Source: an uncultured Bacillota bacterium (GTDB lineage Bacteria > Bacillota > Clostridia > Lachnospirales > Lachnospiraceae). Taken from it: DNA of 12,103 nt. The stretch spans positions 1-12,103 of the forward strand of contig CAJKMA010000074.1 in the NCBI GenBank assembly GCA_905200905.1, given 5' to 3'. Positions 1 to 7,796 of this stretch are shown here, one piece after another. The translations under genes and the position numbers were made by a program. The stretch's first letter is position 1. Each line of letters begins with the position of its first letter. Under the pieces are notes generated by a model. The model saw nothing but the letters and a program-made list of their open reading frames with translations. It searched no databases and was not told the DNA's origin.

Positions 1-336
1 GAACAGGATAGAATTCTTTCGTTTTAGGTGTCTATGCTGACGGGGACGGCTCATCCCTCCCGAAAAAAAGCAGGTTCCTGGTTTTAAAGTTTTAAGAAGT
101 GCTTCTTCTGTTATCAGAGAAAGTCCTTTAGAAAAAGGAACCGGAGCCGCCACTGTCTCTGCATATTCCATGGCCGCTTTTATAGAAGAGGCTCTTTGGA
201 TTCTGGGATTTTTACAGGTTTTGCATAAACCGTAAACCCTCACCTCAAATCCTTGTTCTGCCAAAATATCTGCCAGATATACCTGACGCATATCACCGCC
301 AAAAACTGCAATTCTATTTAAACTTGTTTTTAACAA
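1..336 (-). CDS. dpaA: Dipicolinate synthase subunit A, N-terminal part (partial, runs off left edge)
   Basis: 112 codons are open from a TTG at 336-334 to the window edge. The product has a Rossmann-type start (IAVFGGDMRQ, residues 9-18) matching the GGDxRQ signature of SpoVFA/DpaA, then a K-P-G-T-C-F-F-S-G-G stretch near residues 83-92 equivalent to the TP-HCxxxSG segment of the Bacillus protein, and a basic K-R-K-x-x-x-L-F segment that also aligns. In the family, DpaA with DpaB makes dipicolinic acid from dihydrodipicolinate in the mother cell during sporulation. The TTG start is chosen because the first in-frame ATG (residue 16) would cut into the nucleotide-binding motif; an AAAAAGG lies 11 bases upstream. 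The gene follows the terminator of the galactan operon, so it needs its own promoter. The assignment rests on about a third of the protein. Confidence 0.75.
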   Translation of the reverse strand, partial: MLKTSLNRIAVFGGDMRQVYLADILAEQGFEVRVYGLCKTCKNPRIQRASSIKAAMEYAETVAAPVPFSKGLSLITEEALLKTLKPGTCFFSGGMSRPRQHRHLKRKNSILF

Positions 337-358
337 ATTTTTAAATGCCTTTTTCTTT

Positions 359-367
359 TACCATATG
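359..367 (-). promoter_or_regulatory. Possible sporulation-type -10 element before dpaA
   Basis: On the minus strand the sequence CATATGGTA fits the CATAnnnTA -10 pattern of mother-cell sigma factors (sigma E/K), and dpaA homologues are sigma K genes in Bacillus. It lies between the upstream terminator and the TTG start. No good -35 'AC' is seen at the usual distance, and the predicted transcript start would fall very near the ribosome site, so this is weak. Confidence 0.25.
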
Positions 368-368
368 C

Positions 369-406
369 AAAAAGAAAAAAAGAGAGACTGTCCAAATTGA
401 ACAGCC
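369..406 (-). terminator. Rho-independent terminator ending the galactan operon
   Basis: On the minus strand, 17 bases past the GH42 stop codon, GGCTGTTC (406-399) and GGACAGTC (393-386) form an 8-bp stem with two G-U pairs around a 5-base AATTT loop. This is followed by TCTCT and a T-rich run to about 369. Position and structure fit a classical intrinsic terminator for the operon, insulating dpaA. Confidence 0.85.
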
Positions 407-423
407 TCCTAAAAGGAATTATT

Positions 424-2436
424 TCATAATTTTTTTTCAAATATGCAAGTCTCATAACGTTCCAGTCTACCATTTTGATTGCCTGATACTATCTGATACT
501 CTGTGTCTAAAAAGTCCAACTGCACACTTTCATTACTAAAATTTTGCACAAACACATAACATTTATCTTGGGTTTGTCTTGTAGTAACCTCTATTCCACT
601 AGGGAGCGAAAAAACCTCTGCTTCAAGCCCTCTTTCATGTATAATCTTTTTTGCAAGATCGTCATAAAAAACCTGTTCAAAATCTGCACAGATATAATAA
701 CTTTTTCCTTGCCCAAAACAATTATACACTGCTGCTGGGTATCCTGCATAGAAATCTTCTCTATATGTAAGTAATGTTTCTGCTGTATCTGTTTGAATCA
801 AATCGCAAAAATTTGCACATTGATACTGTCTGTTTTTTTCAAAAAAGTTTCCTTTAGAGATTCCATAATTCTTTTCTCCATCGTACAGACTATCTATTTC
901 TGTGCTTCTAAGTCCAAATACTTCCTGTAGTTGATGAGGTACACCTCCCAGATAGCATAAATCTGTCTCATTTACAATTCCAGACCAGTAAGTCATCAAA
1001 AAAGTTCCGCCTTCTTTTACAAAATTTCTGATTTTATCTTCAATACCACAACGGAACATATAAAGCATAGGGGCTAAAACAATATCATACCCATCCAAAT
1101 TTTCTTCCATATCCAAAACATCTATATTTAAGCCCAGTTTTCTAAAGCTATTATAAATTTTTCTTACGGTTTCCATATAATATAATCCATTGTTTCTAGG
1201 TCCCTGTGCATCTTCCATTGCCCATCTGCTTTCACAGTCATGAATAATTGCAACCTTTGCTTTTGTTGTACTTCCTGCAATTTCCTTTAGTTTTTTTAGG
1301 TGCATTCCTATCTCTTTTACTTCCTTAAATACTCTTGTATCATTACCTCCATAATGATCAATTACAGCACCATGAAATTTTTCAGATGCACCTCTACTTT
1401 GACGAATTTGAAAATATTGTACACTGTCCGCCCCATGTGCAACCGCCTGTAACGAAGCTGCACTTAACATACCCGGGCGTTTCAGCTTACTGACACCCTG
1501 CCAGTTTGTTGAAGAAGGACAAGATTCCATTAATAAAAATGGTTTTTTTAACAGGCTACGGATAAAATCATGCTGAAAAGCAGTATCTGCTGCAATTTCA
1601 ACATCACTATTTTTATGCCATAGGGGATAATTGTCCCAACTTGCTACATCAATCAAATCCTTAAATTTATGATAATTCAATTCATGATTATCATATGTCA
1701 TATTAATTGTAACTGGAAGTCCAGAACCACCTTTTTGAATTGCATCTTTCTCACAAGCCACAAAATCTGCTGTTTGATCTGTGACAAACCTCTTCCAATC
1801 CAAATTTAATCCATGAAGTGTTGTTTCTCCCAGAGGAGACGGGCTTTCTACTTGATCAAAGTTCTGATACGTATGACTCCAAAACATAGTATTCCATGCT
1901 TTATTTAACTTCTCGATGGTTCCGTATCTCTTCTTTAGCCATCTGCGAAATGCATTTTGACATAAAGGGCAATGACACTCCCCTCCCAGTTCGTTAGAAA
2001 TATGCCAAAGCTTTACTGCTGGATGTTTTCCAAAATGTTCGCTTAATCTTCTATTAATCTCTGCAACCTTTTCCCTATATACTGGAGAAGTATAACAATG
2101 GTTATGCCGCCCACCAAATAAATTACGCGTTCTGTCTGCATTCACCCGCAATACCTCTGGATACTTATCTGACAACCATTTCGGTCTTGCAGCCGATGGT
2201 GTAGAAAGAACTACCATAATCACATTCTCATAAAGCCGGTCAATAATCTTGTGTAACCACTCAAATTGATATATCCCTTCCTCCGGCTCCAGCACTGACC
2301 AAGCAAACACACCTAATGTAACAGAATTTATGTGTGCTTCCTTCATGTATTCTATATCTTTTTCCAATATTTCTGGTGTATCCAACCACTGTTCTGGATT
2401 ATAATCTCCACCATAAATAAATTTTGTCTGCTTCAT
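424..2436 (-). CDS. ganA: GH42 beta-galactosidase
   Basis: A cytoplasmic beta-galactosidase of glycoside hydrolase family 42, releasing terminal beta-linked galactose from galacto-oligosaccharides. The product is 670 aa, normal for the family, with no signal peptide. The TIM-barrel (about 1-385) opens with YGGDYNPEQW; the acid/base is E149 in HISNELGG and the nucleophile E304 in LLMES. Cysteines 114, 154, 156 and 159 form the zinc cluster seen in many GH42 enzymes. A trimerisation-type middle domain (about 390-600) and a small beta C-terminal domain (about 610-668) follow. The open frame extends to a GTG at 2445, but GGAG lies only 8 bases before the ATG at 2436 and overlaps that GTG, so ATG is chosen. 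It is the last gene of the operon, 17 bases after GH53; a GH42 next to GH53 is the GanA-GanB pairing of galactan degradation, and the symbol is by analogy. Confidence 0.93.
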   Translation of the reverse strand: MKQTKFIYGGDYNPEQWLDTPEILEKDIEYMKEAHINSVTLGVFAWSVLEPEEGIYQFEWLHKIIDRLYENVIMVVLSTPSAARPKWLSDKYPEVLRVNADRTRNLFGGRHNHCYTSPVYREKVAEINRRLSEHFGKHPAVKLWHISNELGGECHCPLCQNAFRRWLKKRYGTIEKLNKAWNTMFWSHTYQNFDQVESPSPLGETTLHGLNLDWKRFVTDQTADFVACEKDAIQKGGSGLPVTINMTYDNHELNYHKFKDLIDVASWDNYPLWHKNSDVEIAADTAFQHDFIRSLLKKPFLLMESCPSSTNWQGVSKLKRPGMLSAASLQAVAHGADSVQYFQIRQSRGASEKFHGAVIDHYGGNDTRVFKEVKEIGMHLKKLKEIAGSTTKAKVAIIHDCESRWAMEDAQGPRNNGLYYMETVRKIYNSFRKLGLNIDVLDMEENLDGYDIVLAPMLYMFRCGIEDKIRNFVKEGGTFLMTYWSGIVNETDLCYLGGVPHQLQEVFGLRSTEIDSLYDGEKNYGISKGNFFEKNRQYQCANFCDLIQTDTAETLLTYREDFYAGYPAAVYNCFGQGKSYYICADFEQVFYDDLAKKIIHERGLEAEVFSLPSGIEVTTRQTQDKCYVFVQNFSNESVQLDFLDTEYQIVSGNQNGRLERYETCIFEKKL

Positions 2437-2444
2437 AACATACA

Positions 2445-2448
2445 CTCC
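2445..2448 (-). promoter_or_regulatory. Ribosome binding site deciding the GH42 start
   Basis: GGAG on the minus strand is 8 bases upstream of the ATG at 2436. Its last base is the G of the alternative in-frame GTG at 2445, so that GTG cannot use this site; the ATG start is favoured. Confidence 0.75.
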
Positions 2449-2453
2449 ATCTT

Positions 2454-4175
2454 TTATTCTCTCGTCTCTTCTAAAAAGAAACTAAACTTTCTCATCATTC
2501 CATATATCGGAGGAGCTGAAATCCGAATTCCTACTGTCACTGTCTGAGCTTTGCACCATACCATATTTACTTCGTAGATATCCCATGCGTGTTCAGTGGG
2601 ATGTATCTTTGTTTCCTGTAACTTATCTGCCGTTTTCACAAAGAGATCGATTTCCACATTGGTTGTGTCTGCACCCTTATATTCTACCTGCAATGTATAG
2701 TATCCCTCTTTTGTTATTTCTATTTGCTGGCTGATAGAAATAACAAAATTTTTTGGTGCTTCAAACCGAAGAGCATTGATTGGAGGAGCCGGAAAAGGAT
2801 GCTCATATTCTGGAAAAAACTGTACCCATACGCTTGCATCAGACTGCTCCTTTTCCCATTGGGCAAAACCACTTTCCCAGTTTGAATTTTTAATTAGATT
2901 CTCTTTTTGAGGAATTTCTTTTACTACCATTACCTTACAACAAACAGGCAAATCTATTCCCTGAGCCTCTCCACTTATGACATATTCTCCTAACTCCCAT
3001 GTATCCTGTGGAATCTGCCAGACAACATCTCTTTTCTCAAGAGTACCATCAAAAAACAAAACCGGTACTTTTTCTGGAAAAACAGGTCTCTCACCCTCTA
3101 AAATTTTTATAATATCCGGTTCATAAACCTTTCCTGCCTCCTTGGCACGTAGTTGTCCTCTTGAAAATTCAAATGCATGGACAGATTCCATTACTCTTCC
3201 GGTTTCATCCAAGATTCCCATATTTTCAGACCATCCGCCTTCACTATTGTTTGGTACACAAAGAGGTTCCCAATAGTAAACGCCCAGTCCCATATTATTC
3301 GGAAGCGAAGCAGTAATGTTGTTAACAAAATCCAACACTCTTCTCTGACCTTCCGGTGTCGCTGGAATTCCGGCAACCCTTTCCTGGCTTTCGTCAATAA
3401 ATCCTTGTTTACTTCTTCTCCATGCGTGAGCTGTTTCTACAATCATAATCGGTTTCTCATAATCCGAAATCAACTTTATGAGCGTATCTCGCAAATCCAT
3501 AAACGTTCCATGCCAGAATGGATAATACGATAAACCAATTAAGTCAAAATCAAGAAGTCCCGCTTCCATGGATTTTTCAAACCACTCCTTCAAATAAAAA
3601 TAACGGCCTCCCTGGTCTAAATGAATCATTACTTTCATAGTATCAGCATTTGCTACTGTGCGTGCTGCTGAAATTCCTGCATTCACTAGCTCTACCATAT
3701 GGACATAATCTGGAAGTTCACCTTCCGGAAATAAAAGTCCACTTCTGATTTCATTTCCAATCTGAACAATTTCCGGAAGAACTCCATTCTCTTTTAATTT
3801 TAAAAGCGTGTCTCTGGTAAACATGTACATGGCTTTCTTTAATTCATCAAAGTTAAGTTTTTCCCATGCCTTTGGTTTTCTTTGCTGTCCAGGATCTGCC
3901 CAAAAATCAGAATAATGAAAATCCAGCATAAAACTCATATCATGTTCTTTAATTCTTTTTGCCATAGATATGGTGTGTTCCAAATCACAGTATCCTTTTG
4001 CCTCTTCCACATTTTCTGGATTATTCCATAAACGAAGACGTACTGCATTCACGCCATATTTTTTCATCAAATCAAATGGATCCATGTTACTTCCGTCAAA
4101 GTCTTTAAATAATACTCCTCTTTCCTCTAGTTCTGGCAAAGAAGAAATATCCATTCCTTTATAATAATCTCTCAC
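2454..4175 (-). CDS. ganB: GH53 endo-beta-1,4-galactanase with Ig-like and CBM-like domains, no signal peptide
   Basis: Hydrolyses internal beta-1,4-galactosidic bonds of galactan, the side chain of pectic rhamnogalacturonan I. The GH53 domain (about 5-340) starts with YKGMDISSL and has the DFHYSDFWADPGQQ signature (85-98), acid/base E142 in IGNE and nucleophile E247 in IVETAHAW. A group-4 bacterial Ig-like domain follows (about 360-420, with dGT...VVW...GEYVISGEAQG), then a jelly-roll module (about 425-570, beginning NLIKNSNWESGFAQW) that resembles the galactan-binding CBM61 found on other GH53 enzymes; that subfamily call is inference. At 573 aa it is longer than a bare GH53 because of these modules. 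The GTG at 4175 has GAGG 7 bases upstream. The LacI stop is only 17 bases away, so no signal peptide can be hidden upstream: the enzyme looks cytoplasmic, unlike most of the family. Confidence 0.93.
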   Translation of the reverse strand: MRDYYKGMDISSLPELEERGVLFKDFDGSNMDPFDLMKKYGVNAVRLRLWNNPENVEEAKGYCDLEHTISMAKRIKEHDMSFMLDFHYSDFWADPGQQRKPKAWEKLNFDELKKAMYMFTRDTLLKLKENGVLPEIVQIGNEIRSGLLFPEGELPDYVHMVELVNAGISAARTVANADTMKVMIHLDQGGRYFYLKEWFEKSMEAGLLDFDLIGLSYYPFWHGTFMDLRDTLIKLISDYEKPIMIVETAHAWRRSKQGFIDESQERVAGIPATPEGQRRVLDFVNNITASLPNNMGLGVYYWEPLCVPNNSEGGWSENMGILDETGRVMESVHAFEFSRGQLRAKEAGKVYEPDIIKILEGERPVFPEKVPVLFFDGTLEKRDVVWQIPQDTWELGEYVISGEAQGIDLPVCCKVMVVKEIPQKENLIKNSNWESGFAQWEKEQSDASVWVQFFPEYEHPFPAPPINALRFEAPKNFVISISQQIEITKEGYYTLQVEYKGADTTNVEIDLFVKTADKLQETKIHPTEHAWDIYEVNMVWCKAQTVTVGIRISAPPIYGMMRKFSFFLEETRE

Positions 4176-4192
4176 CTTTTTACCTCACCCTA

Positions 4193-5170
4193 TTAATTTG
4201 TTGATTTCCGAAATAAAATATCATAATCGACAATATTTTTTTTCTCATATTGTTTTCCCATTAGGTATTGAATTAACTGTTTTCCTACAATATTACCCAT
4301 CTGTGTCGCTGCCACACTTACTGCTGTAACTGCCGGAGAATAGCATTCTAAATTGGAGCTATTATACAAGGATGCAATTGCAATGTCTTTTGGAATACGG
4401 TAACCTTCTGCCTGTAGCCTGGACATAATCATAGTACAAATTTCATCATCTCCACAAATGATACACTCTACTTTCTGTGCAATTATATTAGCGATAATAG
4501 AGTTTAAAAATTCCATTTTTATGGAACCATTAATGAAAAGTTGATTTTTTTCTGACAATCCATTTTTTAGTAACGCTTTACAAAATCCATCGTGGCGTTC
4601 CTTGTCCACAATAAAATTCATATCCTTTACCAACAAAGCAAATTTCCGAAACCCTCTTGCAATAAGCATGGAAGTCATCTTTTCAGCTGCCCCTTGATTA
4701 TCTGTATCTACTTGAATGACTTCCTCATAATTGCAGATTCCTGTAACACCTGTTGGGAAATTCTTTTCCACAAGATATTGCAGGGCTTTATCATCCTCGA
4801 CTCCCCTTGTAAGGATAATACCATCCACCTTATGATTTTCCACTAAAGACTGTATCTCTAATATATCGTGGATTTTACCTGTTGTAATTAATACATTGTA
4901 ACCATACATGGAAGCCGCTTCACAAATACCTAGTAAACAGCTTTGAAAATAAGCACCTCCCCCATAATATACGTCTGCTGGAAGCACCACTCCAATATTA
5001 TGCGTAACAATCTGTCCACTTTCATTTTTACATTTTTCTCCTCCATGTTCTTGAACAAAAGTGCGGATTCGTTCACTGGTTTCTTTTCCAATTCTCCCTT
5101 TTCCCGACAGAGCTCTTGATACTGTACTTTTTGAAACACCTAATTCATTTGCAATCTCATCCAAGGTCAT
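4193..5170 (-). CDS. LacI-family transcriptional regulator of the galactan operon
   Basis: 325 aa. The N-terminal helix-turn-helix (residues 1-22, TLDEIANELGVSKSTVSRAL) is typical LacI/GalR. From about residue 55 (HNIGVVLPADVYY) to the end is a periplasmic-binding-protein-like sensor domain. The segment between them (about 41-55) lacks the usual YxPNxxAxxL hinge-helix motif. The ATG has GGAG 7 bases upstream. The gene sits inside the operon between the binding protein and GH53, so it probably regulates it (GanR-like role), sensing a galactose-containing oligosaccharide; the ligand is inferred from context. A 98-base gap with a stable hairpin separates it from the binding-protein gene, so it may be expressed less than that gene. 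I see no convincing promoter of its own. Confidence 0.9.
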   Translation of the reverse strand: MTLDEIANELGVSKSTVSRALSGKGRIGKETSERIRTFVQEHGGEKCKNESGQIVTHNIGVVLPADVYYGGGAYFQSCLLGICEAASMYGYNVLITTGKIHDILEIQSLVENHKVDGIILTRGVEDDKALQYLVEKNFPTGVTGICNYEEVIQVDTDNQGAAEKMTSMLIARGFRKFALLVKDMNFIVDKERHDGFCKALLKNGLSEKNQLFINGSIKMEFLNSIIANIIAQKVECIICGDDEICTMIMSRLQAEGYRIPKDIAIASLYNSSNLECYSPAVTAVSVAATQMGNIVGKQLIQYLMGKQYEKKNIVDYDILFRKSTN

Positions 5171-5231
5171 TTGCCTTCTCCTTCACTTCATTCATATCGT
5201 TTTGATAAAATGGATACTAAATTATGAAAGT

Positions 5232-5259
5232 GAGAGCTGTAATAATATATACAGCTCTC
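5232..5259 (-). other. Perfect 10-bp hairpin between the solute-binding protein and regulator genes
   Basis: GAGAGCTGTA (5232-5241) and TACAGCTCTC (5250-5259) are exact reverse complements with an 8-base AT loop, starting about 10 bases after the binding-protein stop. On the minus strand it is followed by ACTTTCATAATTT, not a clean T run. An RNA-stabilising or partial attenuating hairpin at the 3' end of the binding-protein message is the likeliest role; an operator is possible. Confidence 0.7.
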
Positions 5260-5268
5260 CAAAAAGGG

Positions 5269-6822
5269 TTAATTCGCCTGCTTTTCTTTAACATATTCAG
5301 TTGCCTGGCGCTCTAACTCATCCAAAACGTTCTGAATTCCAGCACTTTCAAGTGCAGCATTCATCTCTTTAATAGCCTGATCCACATCATCTACAAGTCC
5401 ATTTACCAACGGAGCATAATAATTACCAATTGCTGCCTCACAAGCTGCAAACTGTGTACTTACATTGGTTGAATCAAAATTAAATCCATCATATATATGT
5501 TCTGCTTTAATATTGGCATTAAAGTTTTCTAACAACCCATCATGTCTATCATCTAATTCTGTTCTATTTTCAATATATTCGGTTCTCTGAATTTCACAGT
5601 TTGTCCATCCCCAGTTACAGTTACTTCCAACACCATATCCACTTTCATCAAGAACTTTATACTGGTCGTCTCCTACAGCTTCCCAATGTTTGCCTTCGAT
5701 TCCCAGCATTGCCAGATCATATACTTCTGGATTTGTATAAAATTCATTAATTACCATCATAGCTCTTTCTTTTTTCTCGCTGCTTGCATTAATTCCAATA
5801 CCATTATTAATATAAGGAACTACTTGTTTTGCCTGAGAAGCTATCGGATCTACGATAGTCACGTTCCATTCTGGATGTGCTGCATTTGCTTCTTTTGCAA
5901 AATTTCTGCAGCTTCCCAAATTCCAAATCATACCACCGGTTCTTCCTGTAAGAAGCCCTGTCTGTCTCTCTTCATTTGCATTTAATACATCACTTGACCA
6001 CGCTCCAGCATCTGCAAGTTCTTTTGCCTGTAAGCAGTAATCACGAAAACCTTCCCATTCCGGCACATATGTAAATTCTAAATCTTCCGGATTCTGTCCA
6101 TGATAAAGAACTAATTCACCACCCTTTGGTGCTCCTCCTGTCTTGATATAGCCCTGGGATTGAAAATACTGATACCACGGTCCATCCTGACTTGCATAAA
6201 TACCATCTGCTGCACATGCCTTATAAAATTCCATCAATTCATCCCAACTAGTAATATCTGTCATACCATATTTTTCCAGCAAATCACCACGAACTGCCAT
6301 AACATCCTGATTAAATTCATTCTGATAATTTGGAATCATATAAATCTGTCCATCAATCTTAGCCTGATCCCAGGCAACCTCTGGCACTACTTCCCAGATA
6401 TCTGGTGCATATGTCTGAATAAATTCTTCTGACAAGGGTGCAAAACCGCCTAATGCAACCGTTTGTTCATAATGACACCAGCTAGATGCTGTAAAAATCA
6501 AATCAAAATCTTCCTGCGAAGAAAATAAAAGAGAGTATTTCGTATCATGTTCACCCCAGGATAAAAATTCAACATTTAAAGAACAATTTAATTTTTCTTC
6601 CAGAATTTCATTAATTTTCCCATATACTTCATCAAAATCCGGTGTTCTCTCTCCAATCAGATACATGGTCAGTTCTTCATGCTTTGAAGTGTCAAACGTC
6701 ATCTCCCCACCGCTTTCCTGATTGCCAGCTTCATTCTTTTTTGTGCCACATCCAGCCAGCACACCTGCTGCAATAGAAGCTGTAAGTAAAATAGATATTG
6801 CCTTTTTTGTTCTCTTTTTCAT
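5269..6822 (-). CDS. ABC sugar transporter solute-binding lipoprotein (DUF3502 type)
   Basis: A 517-aa extracellular lipoprotein that should capture galactan-derived oligosaccharides for the adjacent permeases. The signal peptide is MKKRTKKAISILL... with lipobox LAGC and lipidated Cys25, followed by a Gly/Glu/Asn-rich linker. The mature part has family-1 solute-binding features (ELTMYLIGE, PLSEEFIQTYAPDIWEVVPE, DGQIYMIPNY) as in YtcQ/LplA-like proteins that end in a DUF3502 region. The frame is open to 6861, but AAGGAGG at 6828-6834 lies inside that extension and 5 bases before the ATG at 6822, so the shorter start is right and puts the signal peptide at the N-terminus. It follows the second permease by 38 bases. 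Substrate is inferred from GH53/GH42. Confidence 0.93.
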   Translation of the reverse strand: MKKRTKKAISILLTASIAAGVLAGCGTKKNEAGNQESGGEMTFDTSKHEELTMYLIGERTPDFDEVYGKINEILEEKLNCSLNVEFLSWGEHDTKYSLLFSSQEDFDLIFTASSWCHYEQTVALGGFAPLSEEFIQTYAPDIWEVVPEVAWDQAKIDGQIYMIPNYQNEFNQDVMAVRGDLLEKYGMTDITSWDELMEFYKACAADGIYASQDGPWYQYFQSQGYIKTGGAPKGGELVLYHGQNPEDLEFTYVPEWEGFRDYCLQAKELADAGAWSSDVLNANEERQTGLLTGRTGGMIWNLGSCRNFAKEANAAHPEWNVTIVDPIASQAKQVVPYINNGIGINASSEKKERAMMVINEFYTNPEVYDLAMLGIEGKHWEAVGDDQYKVLDESGYGVGSNCNWGWTNCEIQRTEYIENRTELDDRHDGLLENFNANIKAEHIYDGFNFDSTNVSTQFAACEAAIGNYYAPLVNGLVDDVDQAIKEMNAALESAGIQNVLDELERQATEYVKEKQAN

Positions 6823-6827
6823 AAGAT

Positions 6828-6834
6828 CCTCCTT
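6828..6834 (-). promoter_or_regulatory. Ribosome binding site deciding the solute-binding protein start
   Basis: AAGGAGG on the minus strand, 5 bases before the ATG at 6822. It would be coding if the upstream in-frame ATG at 6861 were used, so it excludes the longer 530-aa reading. Confidence 0.85.
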
Positions 6835-6860
6835 AAAAAAATTAATTTTAATATGTATCA

Positions 6861-7784
6861 TTAACCTTTTACCGCACCAATGGTAATACCTTGAACAAAA
6901 TATTTTTGAACAAGTGGGTATGCCAATACAATTGGCCCTGTCACTACAATTGTCAACGCCATTTTTAAGGACTGTGTTGGTAAAGAAATAGCACTTAATG
7001 CCCCACTGCCCACTGCATTGCTTGCAATTAAATCCTTATAAGCCTCAATATTATTCACTTTTTCATATAGGAAATACTGTAATGGATATTTATTCGTATC
7101 TTTTATATACAACATTGCATTATACCAATCATTCCAATATGCTAATGCTATGAAAAGCCCAACGGTTGCCAAAGCTGGTTTAATGAGAGGAAGAACTACC
7201 TGAAATAGAATTCTAAACTCTCCACAGCCATCAATTTTAGCGGCTTCAATTAATGAATCCGGAATTCCCATAATGTAACTTTTCATAATCAAAAGATTAT
7301 ATACACTAAAAACCAATGGGAGCAACAAGGCCAGATAGCTATCTCGAAGATTCAATGTTTGTGTAATTAGCAAGTAGTATGGCACCAAACCACCAGAAAA
7401 CAACGTTGTAAAATAAAAGAAAAACGAAAATTTATTTCTCCATTCAAAATCTTTTCTGGATAAAACATATGCTGTCATAGTCTGCAGCAATAACCCCAGA
7501 ACCGTTCCAATCAATGTAAGCCCAATTGTTGTAACATATGCCTGAATCACAACCATGGGTTCCTCAAATACGGTCTTATAAGCTTCCAAAGTAAAGTCTT
7601 GTGGCAAGAGGCTAAATCCATTTTGAGTAATTGCCTCTTCAGATGAGAGGGAACCAGATATAATCATGATAAAGGGTATCAAACAAACAAGAGCCACGAT
7701 TCCACAAAAACCATATGAAATAATATCCAACATTCTTGCATCAGACCCTTTTTTTATTTTGTTCATACATTTTGTAGATTTCAC
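6861..7784 (-). CDS. ABC sugar transporter permease, YtcP/LplC type
   Basis: A 307-aa inner-membrane permease of the CUT1 carbohydrate-uptake class. It has about six hydrophobic segments, the first at residues 19-45, and the cytoplasmic EAA loop EAAKIDGCGEF...LPLIKP (about 180-203) that docks the ATPase. The C-terminal ending YPLVQKYFVQGITIGAVKG is the hallmark of the second permease in this transporter type. The start is a GTG at 7784 with AAGGAGG 7 bases upstream; it follows the first permease by 12 bases, so the two are probably translated together and form the membrane heterodimer. No ATPase gene lies in the operon; a shared MsmX-like ATPase is assumed. Confidence 0.93.
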   Translation of the reverse strand: MKSTKCMNKIKKGSDARMLDIISYGFCGIVALVCLIPFIMIISGSLSSEEAITQNGFSLLPQDFTLEAYKTVFEEPMVVIQAYVTTIGLTLIGTVLGLLLQTMTAYVLSRKDFEWRNKFSFFFYFTTLFSGGLVPYYLLITQTLNLRDSYLALLLPLVFSVYNLLIMKSYIMGIPDSLIEAAKIDGCGEFRILFQVVLPLIKPALATVGLFIALAYWNDWYNAMLYIKDTNKYPLQYFLYEKVNNIEAYKDLIASNAVGSGALSAISLPTQSLKMALTIVVTGPIVLAYPLVQKYFVQGITIGAVKG

Positions 7785-7796
7785 TTTTCTCCCTCC

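Noticed and set aside
1..57. The minus-strand run around CCGTCCCCGTCAGCATAGACACC resembles, from memory, GGGGACGGTTC-type dispersed repeats of Firmicutes, suggesting an insertion in dpaA.
   Set aside because: The dpaA frame stays open through it and the translation (SGGMS...KRKNSILF) still aligns with the Bacillus SpoVFA segment SGISN...KRKLVKLF, so native coding sequence is the simpler reading.
3177..3533. Plus-strand 118-residue open frame opposite the GH53 gene, and similar plus-strand frames opposite the operon.
   Set aside because: No ribosome sites or recognisable protein features; they are shadows of strongly supported minus-strand genes.
5190..5205. Small inverted repeat TATC-GTTTT-GATA upstream of the LacI gene as a possible autoregulatory operator.
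   Set aside because: Four-base arms are expected by chance in AT-rich DNA, and it does not match the repeats at the operon promoter.
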